Source: Fomitopsis serialis (taxonomy: Eukaryota; Basidiomycota; Agaricomycetes; Polyporales; Fomitopsidaceae). From it: a DNA stretch of 64,000 bases. The number at the start of each line of letters is the position of its first letter. Positions within the stretch are counted from its first letter, which is position 1. Positions 57,301 through 64,000 of this stretch are shown piece after piece. The notes beneath the pieces were generated by a model. That model did not search any database and had not been told where the DNA came from. It saw only the letters and a list, made by a program, of their open reading frames with translations. The translations under genes were made by a program, and so were the position numbers. The DNA lies in the NCBI RefSeq assembly GCF_022376445.1, contig NW_025955083.1, positions 1-64,000 on the forward strand. The letters run 5' to 3'.

Positions 57301-57619
57301 CTCTGGGCTCATGTCCTGAGACCACGCGCCGAAGACTTGGTAGACAGCGGGGTCCTGTGATGCGATGTTAACGGCGCCCGCGACATTGGGAGCAAGCGAC
57401 TTACAATGAGCTTTTCAAACTTCTCGCGCTGGGATGGTGTGTTAGGTAACCTACATAGCGGGAATGGTATTCCACGCCTACCTGCTTCGCGGACAACAGC
57501 TCCTTTTCCTTCTTCTCCACAAGACCGCCGCCCATAAGTGTCAGCAGGTGGCCATTGACGCGCGCCAGGTACATGTCGAGGTCCGGCTGCGTGATGATTG
57601 GGGCCGTGTTGCGGGGCAT
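53932..57619 (-). CDS. Cargo protein with Zn2Cys6-like cysteine cluster and long low-complexity regions
   Basis: A multi-exon gene that starts at 57619 (MPRNTAPIITQPDLDMYLAR). The N-terminal exons are followed by acidic and basic tracts (EEVVVDKKGKGKAV). An exon pair around 56330-56500 encodes CIWCRGFPC and, about 25 residues later, CDFCHVKKIKC. Six cysteines in this order resemble a fungal Zn2Cys6 DNA-binding domain with an unusually long loop. Next comes a run of KTAPAKTAPAK-type repeats (about 55800-56050), a helical segment ending MSERIVALEVANRALRED, and a long Pro/Thr-rich tail with TTTAALTGEVP repeats. A 46-base poly(G) run at 54315-54360 interrupts the tail repeat and breaks the frame. 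The continuation to the stop at 53932 resumes on the other side. A transcription-factor role is inferred from the cysteine cluster. Confidence 0.6.
54170..54490. repeat. 33-bp minisatellite inside the cargo gene, interrupted by poly(G)
   Basis: Tandem units of GGTCAGCGCAGCGGTGGTGG plus GGGAACC(C/T)CGCC, about 33 bp each, lie on both sides of a homopolymer of 46 G (54315-54360). On the minus strand each unit encodes TTTAALTGxVP. Confidence 0.8.
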
Positions 57620-57867
57620 TGTTAAAACAAGCGGCGAGACGAGATGCAAAGCACAGTGTTGGAGTAGAGGGGACAGGCGAGTGGTGAGCGACGCGATGAT
57701 GGACGCGAGAGCGAAGCCCGGCGATCACAAAGTTCAAAGCCACACGTGTCACGTGGTCCCGGCGCGGCCGCGGGCGCGTTAGCCGAAAGCGAACTTCGCC
57801 GATCGGAAGCCACATTTGGTTTGTGCAGCCACAGATCGACCGCCACTCTGCTCACTTCCACATCACA
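57620..57867. promoter_or_regulatory. Shared upstream region of two divergent cargo genes
   Basis: Only 248 bases separate the start codons of the cysteine-cluster gene (minus) and the RFxIPM-repeat gene (plus), so both promoters must lie here. It is GC-rich with a GCGCGGCCGCGGGCGCG palindrome-like stretch near 57760 and no obvious TATA box. Confidence 0.5.
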
Positions 57868-59758
57868 ATGTCCGGAAGAGGTACGTGGCCATGAGACATC
57901 TTTTGTAAGTCACTGACGCCGCGCCTGGCAGGTGCACGAAAATCCACGCGTGGGCGAGCCCAGTCGGCGCGCCTGGTGAGGCGCAGCACGCCAAATACCG
58001 GTGTCCCCCCCGGTAAGACCATGGATTTTGCCGAAGATTCCGCCGATGCTCAGGTATGCAGCGTCGCAATGCATGCATTACTTTCGGCTGGTTAACTGTT
58101 ACAGGCCGGTCGTCAATTGCCGAGTCGCGATGGCGTTGACCTTGCCACGTCAGCTGGCGAGCGTACCGGGCGGCAGCCCAAAAGCGTTGTTCGCGGACGT
58201 TTTGCCATTCCCATGGAGGAAGACGAACCGGTGCCAGAAACGTCATCGGTGTGTATTGTTTACTTCTCGTATTAGCTGAGGATCGAAACTAATACATTAC
58301 GCAGAATGTGCGCTCTGGTGGACGCTTCAAGATCCCGATGGACGACGAGACACCCTCCGGACGCTTCAAGATCCCGATGGAGGACGAGACACCCTCCGGA
58401 CGCTTCCACATCCCGATGGAGGACGAGACGCCCTTGCCATTGCCAGCACCAGTACGTATCGCTCCACCGTACTCGTGCCATATATGCCGCTGATTGAAGT
58501 TCCAAGACCCGCACAGCCAAGAATAAAAGGTCTGCCCGTGCCACGTCCGAGTTAGGATCAGGGGCGCATCATCCCTTCCGATTCAAGATCCCAATGGATG
58601 ACAACGACGAGGTAAGCCAGCAGTGTGAAGTGTGGCTGCGATCAAACCTCACACAGCGGCAGGGGCACACAAGGCAAGAGAACTCCGAACCTCAGAGGCG
58701 GGCAGGGACCATGGCGCGCGGTAGAATTGCGATCCCGATGGACGAGGCAGAGGCCGTAAGTGTTCCTGACAGTACTTCGAAAACGCGTGGGTTGCTGACG
58801 GTCTTCATAGAATGAATGTGACGTTGACCAGGAAACGTCTGGATTGCTGGCGGCCCACAGTGGCAGCACCGCGGTGCCCGACAACGTGCACAAACCACCT
58901 GCCGCCTTGCCTGTAAGTGGAAATTCGGAGTCCGGGGCCCAGGATGGGATGGCGAACGCCCGGGAGTCGATTCCCCGGAAAAGGTCACCACCGGCAGCCA
59001 CACCGCGGGTTCAAATGCCGCCCCGGCCAAGTCCACGCCTCCCTGTGGAACCTCCCACAACTCAAAGGTCTGCACGACCAAAAGGAATGACCACTACGGG
59101 GGCTTCACAGTTGCCTGGTGCGTCTCCTCGATTCTCGCGCACATCAGGCGGAGGACAGCCGGCGGGTGATGTAGGCATGCCCGAACTGAGTATGAAACAA
59201 GCGCAATCGTCTTCTTCAACGATATCCGACTTGCCGAGGGTCCCTGACGATGGGCACGATCGAACCCTAATGGAACAGGTATGTTCGTCTACGATGCGAC
59301 CGGTTACGGACTAATTAGTGCCTTACAGCCGGAGAAGATTACTTACGCTCCTCCGGACACTAGGGAGAACGGTCAGTATTCCTGATGTTCAAAGAGTCCG
59401 TGGCAGGAAGACAACCGAATATTCATGTATTCTGTCTCTGTCACTGACACGTACGATCCCGCGCACCACATATGGGAGCCGGACAGTACACCGTCGGCCG
59501 AGTCACTGGACTGGGCGGACAACTGTACTGCGTGCTCGGGGTACCGTGACAATCAGATGCTGACACACTGGTTGCAGGACCGGCGCTCACAGCGGCAACT
59601 GCGACGAGGGTTTTGGAGTTGACAGCTGAGCGTGGAATTATACTCGCCCGTCTGGAAGCCCTCGGAGCGCTTCAAAATGCGAACGTCAACAACATGGAGG
59701 CTGTCGATTGGATTCGTGGGTGGTACCGCTTGCGTTCCCAGACGGAGCGTGTGGAATG
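57868..59758 (+). CDS. Cargo protein with repeated RFxIPM motif and histone-tail-like N-terminus
   Basis: Start at 57868 and many short exons. The first exon encodes MSGR, and a codon split by the first intron gives G, followed by ARKSTRGRAQSARLVRRSTPN. At least six copies of a motif with the core R(F/I)x IPM followed by acidic residues occur: GRFAIPMEEDE, three adjacent copies around GRFKIPMDDETPS (58318-58436), FRFKIPMDDNDE and GRIAIPMDEAEA. A Pro/Ser-rich stretch follows, with the last exon (about 59578-59758) forming a helix, LELTAERGIILARLEALGAL, and ending TERVE-stop. The family is not recognised. The motif copies may be short binding peptides for a partner. The N-terminus contains ARKST, also found in histone H3, and MSGRG as in H4/H2A; whether this matters is unknown. 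Confidence 0.6.
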
Positions 59759-59864
59759 AGAGAGTTAGATTTTCTCAATGTATCTTTAGTGCCGCATAAT
59801 GTTCCAGCGAAATACCGCGTGAGGTGGCAGGGAAAGTGACCTGAGATTGCCGGAAGACGATGAC

Positions 59865-61515
59865 AGCATACAGGTGTACACCGGCCGGACAGTGAGCTCC
59901 TTCGGCCGGCCAGTCAGGGTGCACGGTCTACCTTTGCCTGCAGGCGATGAGAGTGAAAAAGTGTTAATTAGCCAGGAGACCTGGAGTCTTTGCGGGGTAC
60001 ACGGATGTGCAGATTCTAACATCGCCCGCAGGGTTTGAAGGCAGATCCGCGTGCGCCGGCCGACTGGTGCGTATCTTCGGCCGGCGACTAGGACGTGCGC
60101 AGCCACGGTACTGAGCCGGCCATCATTTGTTACAGCACCAACTGCACTATTATACGGACTGACGAAACATGTTGACCGTGCTGGGTTTGATCACATCCCC
60201 GACAGGGTATGAAAGGAAACTTGCGCCCGCCGGCCAGACGCTCTGTATCTTCGGCCGGTGAGTTTGACCTGCGGAGTGCGGAGAGTGACCAGGCTATTGT
60301 TAATTGTGAACGCAACTGCACAGATATACCAGCTGACGGAACATTTCGACTTTGCTGGGTTTGATCACATCCCCGGCAGCTATGACAGCAGATATGCGTT
60401 CGCCGGCCGGACTGTATGGAGCGTCGGCCAGCGACTCAGAAACGCGGAGCCTCCATCGCTTGCAGGCAGTAGGGAAATCCATGTGTCCGGAGTGCGGAGA
60501 GTGACCAGGCTATTGTTAATTGTGAACGCAACTGCACAGGTATACCAGCTGACGGAACATTTCGACTTTGCTGGGTTTGATCACATCCCCGGCAGCTATG
60601 ACAGCAGATATGCGTTCGCCGGCCGGACTGTATGGAGCGTCGGCCAGCGACTCAGACACGCGGAGCCTCCATCGCTTGCAGGCAGTAGGGCAATCCATGT
60701 GTATGCCACCACGACCATTCACATTGTCCGACTGCATCCCCATGGTCTCTACACTGCTGCATTGTTCCTGCAGTGGACAATCTGAGCCTCCTGTTCTCCG
60801 GTGGGACCGTTGGTGTGCTCTACCAGCACCCCCAATATCTGCATGCCCAAACTCTTCCCCCGCCATTATATTCATCTCATAATGTCCGGCCGGACCGATC
60901 GAAACGTTCACATTAAATATGTCGTCGCTATCCCTGCCCTTGACGCGAGGGCGTTACACTGACTTCATGTGACCGGCCGGACCGTTACCAGCGGTTATTG
61001 CTCTGTGTGATATGCGGCCCACTGTACAGCCCTTGGTTGAAGTCACACGGGAACGCTTCCGCCCGGACCGCTTACAACGTTCTTTATAGGAGGGGGACAG
61101 AACCTAGTCCGCTGCCGACTTTGTTCGGTTTGTAGACCGGCCGGCACGCTAGGTGTGGTATACAAAGGCAACCGGCCATGTCGCTAGAAACGCCCTAGGC
61201 GATATGCCGGAGGCGGTGGCCGGCACGTTGTGGGCGATGAACTTGAAACCCGACCGTGACGTCACAATTATTTGACAGTCATTCGGCCGCACCGCCATAG
61301 CAGTGTTATGCATGCTACGGGCCGTGCCGTTGTATACGGCACGCAAGGTATCTCGGCCGTCCCGTATTGCATATCATTGAGTAAAACACTACTCCGGCTG
61401 TGTCGTTGCAGACCTTCGTGCCTACCCACCGGCCCCAATGCTATTAACATCTGGTCTGGTCTGCGGCCATTACGCCTGCAGCGTGCGGCGTGTTCCTCCG
61501 GGCGGCCTCCGGCCC
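59865..61515. repeat. CCGGCCGG-rich right subterminal block
   Basis: Many motif pairs of the form CGCCGGCC(G/A)GAC, about 25 bases, CTTCGGCCGG occur (about 59880, 60055, 60225, 60400, 60615). Further single motifs run to the right terminus (about 60890, 60975, 61135). No gene is supported; the frames in it derive from the duplication described separately. Confidence 0.75.
60275..60702 (+). repeat. 216-bp tandem duplication
   Basis: Copies start at 60275 and 60491 (AGTGCGGAGAGTGACCAGGC) and are nearly identical; I see only a few single-base differences. A more diverged third copy lies just upstream (about 60130-60270), sharing TGCTGGGTTTGATCACATCC. Confidence 0.85.
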
Positions 61516-61579
61516 ACCGTTTGCAACGGGCGAAATGCACCCCGGGTGTACCGTTAGTATCGGATAGGTATCACTGAAT
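61516..61579 (-). repeat. Right terminal inverted repeat of the KDZ element
   Basis: Its reverse complement starts ATTCAGTG and carries TAACGGTACA, CCGGGGTGCATTTCG and CCGTTGCAAACGGT in the same order as 39348-39410. The bases just outside (ATTATTCAGTG read outward-in) match the orphan copy at 5791, so the true end may lie a few bases further right. Confidence 0.75.
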
Positions 61580-61580
61580 A

Positions 61581-62923
61581 ATGTGCTTGAACGGCAGACA
61601 ATGATGGTACTGCTCGCAGAATTCTCTCGCTGCTTACCATCGTACTTCATGACGAGGCTTGGCGAGAACTCCAACGTCCTTGCTTGCCCTCCACGAGCCT
61701 TGAGTCCTGCACAGAAGGAAGAGCTTGGGGCCCTCGGTGCCATCGTCGGCCTCTGCTTGGTGAATGGTATGGCAATCCCGAAGATCACAGGAGAATGGTT
61801 GATCTATCTTCTCAATGGCTGCAACTTTGAGGCGATCACGCGCGAGGTCACACAGGCCTTCCATCCTCGTCTCGCAGCGGAGATCATCCAGCTCGACAGC
61901 ATTGGGCCGACTGGCGATCTCACACCATTTGAAGAAGACTTTGTCATTTACCTTGGGAAGCATGTAAGTCGCCACACATGATCTGCTTTGTAGATGACGA
62001 GACGAGATTTTGCAGACTGCATTATACACGATTCGTGACGAAGAAACCCATGCTGCTTTTGCCCCAATGCTCCTGTACAAGGCTCTGCTAGGCGACGACA
62101 CTGTTGCAGAGCATACCGATACTCGTGCTTTCCGCGCAGGCTTCGAGTTGCCGTGTCACAACGGGTTCACGTTGTCGAAGGTTCGTTAATGCAGCACTAT
62201 CAGCCGAGGGACTACCTTTCTTACAGTCTTCTTCAGGCTGCTCAAGCATTCGCCGGTGGACCAGCTGCACTCGTGATGGCGGCCTGTTCGACGCGAATTG
62301 GCAGCTACGAAAGCCTCAAGCCTTACCTCGATATTATCGTCAAGCACACAGTCCCTCTTCCCCTGAAGACGATCGCCTTCGACGATGGGCGTGCCAGTCT
62401 AGGGGATGTGGTCAGGGGCTTCCTCCAGCGCACAGGCATTCCCTGCGCTGCGTCGTTCGAGAGGAAGCGAGCTGCCGGGACGTTCACCTCTGACCTCGTC
62501 TCACTTGAAGAGATCGACTCTCCGAGCTTCCGCCCTCGCATGCTCGCCATCGCTGCCACTGGCTCCGACTCGATTGTGGGTAGCGAGAAAATCAAGGTTC
62601 GTACTCGCAGCAGGTCTGCATCGTTAGTATGTATCTGGATCCTGAGTCGGTTCAATTTCCAGATCACTTTTGTTGGCAATAGTGACGAGGCCTATGCCTG
62701 CCCTGTCGCGAGCCGCGCATTCTGCGAAAAGGAAGGCATCGTCAGCTGGCAGACCTGCTTCAAGGAAGGTGTCGTTCCGACTGCCTACCTCGCACAGCTC
62801 GTCCACGAGGTATACGATCCGGATTCGGTGGACAAGCCGACGTCCCTCCTCAATGCAATCGACAGCTGGCTTCTTGAGGAATTGCTTTCTGCAATCGCCA
62901 GTCCCCACGGTGGTATCCTTTGA
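61581..62923 (+). pseudogene. HECT-like domain gene, probably truncated at its 5' end by the transposon
   Basis: Exons at about 61581-61966, 62015-62178, 62195-62595 and 62662-62923 read MMVLLAEFSRCLPSYFMTRLG, ALGAIVGLCLVNGMAIPKITG, a middle region (LLQAAQAFAGGPAALVMAACS, RMLAIAATGSDSI) and SRAFCEKEGIVSWQTCFKEG, ending GGIL-stop. The ALG-IVG--L-NG---P pattern and overall order suggest a HECT-type ubiquitin ligase fold seen in mushroom paralogues, but I do not see a secure catalytic cysteine. The open frame begins right at the right terminus of the element, and no start codon context or upstream exon exists there, so the 5' part was probably lost. Confidence 0.45.
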
Positions 62924-63209
62924 TGTTCTCATTCAGTTCACAGGTTGAGGCGACTCGGGCCTGCTTTACGATCGTAGCGACGCCTGAGTCCTCCCTGCCT
63001 TTTCCGCATGGTCTTCGCGCTATTCTACCTTGCTTACCATTCGCACTTCATTCACTCATATAATACTCGTCGTATGTTCTATCTCCTCGCCGCTCGCTCG
63101 CAGTATGCACTCGTAGTCGTACAGATTCACCCCTGGCAGTTTTCGGGCTGCACTGGACCGTTATGGCTTAGGAACAGAACATCTATGAAAACAATGTTGG
63201 CTCTGAACT

Positions 63210-64000
63210 ATCGTGCTGATTCTCGCTCTGCAGTTCGCATACACCAGCACTCCACCAGTCCTCGCCAGTCCTCGTCAGCCTGCCTGGAGGTGGCGGCGGA
63301 GGGGGCACGAAGTCACAATTGAGCGCGGCGCCCAGGATCGCGAAGCGCACGAGGGCGCAGGCGGCAGTTGCGTGCGCGCCGGAAAATGTTGCGCGGGGCC
63401 GCGAACGGCACGGACAAGGGCGGAGCGGAGGGACCAAGCTCCTCCCCGAGGCGGCGATCCAACTCCTTCGCCGCATCGAGCTGCCCACCGGGAGCGCCTT
63501 GACCTTGGCCGGGTAGCGGCCGGGCAGAAAGCCGCAACCTGCGGGATTCTTCTGCAGGCGAGTGGGGGCGGCGCGGAGCGGCCGGGGAGCACGCTGGGAC
63601 CAGCAGAAAAGGCAGCGCCCCAGCCTCCCGCAACTTGCAAGCTGGGCGGCTTCAGCGCCGCGGCGCGCGGGAGGCAGCGGCCGCCAACCTGGGTGCCGCG
63701 CAGTGGTGGCTAGCCAGTAGGCGCAGGCTAGCCGGTTGCTGCTCGCGCGGGCGCGGCCAGGCTGGAGCCTGCAGGAACTAGAGGCGCAGCCGCGACCTCC
63801 CTCTGCTGCCCGGCGCGGCGAGGAGACTGGAGACTGCCGCCGAGTCCCCCTTTGGCGACCCTGCAGATGCGACCACCCGGGCCCTACCCCAACGCGAACA
63901 TCGATGCAGGATCACCGCCGGAAGAGCTGCAGCTGAGCTTTAGCCAGTACCTCCAGAACTGCAAAAGCGCCAAGGCGCAGCCGCGACCTCCCTCCACTGC
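63210..64000. other. Very GC-rich end region without a supported gene
   Basis: The composition changes sharply here to GGCGGCG/GCGCGGC-rich sequence with frames open on both strands, as expected from GC content alone. A direct repeat, GCGCAGCCGCGACCTCCCTC, occurs near 63786 and 63976. No splice pattern or domain was found. Confidence 0.4.

Larger units (their letters stand above)
39348..61579 (+). mobile_element. Large KDZ-type DNA transposon (about 22.2 kb) with TET/JBP and other cargo genes
   Basis: The interval is bounded by imperfect inverted repeats of about 63 bp. It contains one KDZ transposase with all motifs, one TET/JBP-like dioxygenase, and four or five other genes, separated by CCGGCCGG-rich blocks. 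The association of KDZ transposases with TET/JBP genes in mushroom genomes is established (Iyer and colleagues, 2014). The size, the cargo set and the repeat blocks here go beyond what I recall of that description. The genes at both boundaries (TET/JBP copy 2 on the left, the HECT-like gene on the right) are truncated exactly at the termini, which supports the limits. No clear target-site duplication was found, so the exact ends may differ by a few bases. Confidence 0.7.

Noticed and set aside
39340..61590. Target-site duplication of the 22-kb element
   Set aside because: The flanks (GAGCC on the left, AATGTG on the right) do not match over 2-10 bases. I could not define a duplication and did not claim one.
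61634..62101. 155-codon minus-strand ORF
   Set aside because: It is the antisense shadow of the HECT-like exons, which have consistent splicing on the plus strand.

Overview
This window looks like a chromosome segment of a basidiomycete fungus, most likely an Agaricomycete. The evidence is short introns (about 45-60 bases) with GT..AG borders in almost every gene, high GC content, and a set of gene families typical of mushroom genomes: a Plavaka transposase, KDZ transposases with a CxC2-type cysteine cluster, TET/JBP-like dioxygenases, a DUF6532-like protein and a chromodomain Ty3/gypsy element. Nothing bacterial, viral or organellar was seen. No rRNA, tRNA or CRISPR array could be supported.

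Layout. 1-2.2 kb: no supported gene. 2.4-5.8 kb: two host-like genes; the second ends in a stop codon supplied by an orphan transposon terminus at 5794. 5.8-9.9 kb: that terminus with its CCGGCCGG-rich array, then low-complexity DNA with tandem repeats. 9.9-13.4 kb: a nearly complete Plavaka transposase on the minus strand. 14.5-29.8 kb: a host gene of unknown function split by a 13.1-kb LTR retrotransposon (16417-29549). The two 571-bp LTRs appear identical, the target duplication is CTGCG, and the host reading frame is restored if the element is removed, so the insertion is very young. The retroelement reads on the minus strand: a Gly/Pro-rich gag-like ORF, gag/zinc knuckle/protease/RT/RNase H, integrase/chromodomain, then two extra ORFs of unknown function.

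30.2-39.3 kb: a TET/JBP-like dioxygenase gene, a DUF6532-like gene, then a 5'-truncated KDZ transposase lying tail to tail with a 5'-truncated TET/JBP gene. 39.35-61.58 kb: the most interesting region, which I interpret as one cargo-bearing KDZ transposon of about 22.2 kb. It is bounded by imperfect inverted repeats of about 63 bp (39348-39410 and 61516-61579). It carries a TET/JBP-like dioxygenase (+), a coiled-coil-like protein (-), a possible small gene (+), the KDZ transposase (-), a 1049-aa unknown protein (+), a protein with a Zn2Cys6-like cysteine cluster (-), and a protein with a repeated RFxIPM motif (+). The genes are separated by CpG-dense blocks rich in the palindrome CCGGCCGG, which I see elsewhere only behind the matching orphan terminus at 5.8 kb. 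61.58-62.9 kb: a gene with HECT-like features that begins at the right terminus. 63.2-64 kb: very GC-rich sequence without a supported gene.

How the parts may work together. KDZ transposases and TET/JBP enzymes are a known association in mushroom genomes. TET/JBP enzymes oxidise 5-methylcytosine, so an element carrying a dioxygenase, a possible DNA-binding protein and dense CpG palindromes could be managing its own methylation. That is inference. The inverted termini, the gene content and the truncation of both flanking genes at the boundaries are visible in the sequence.
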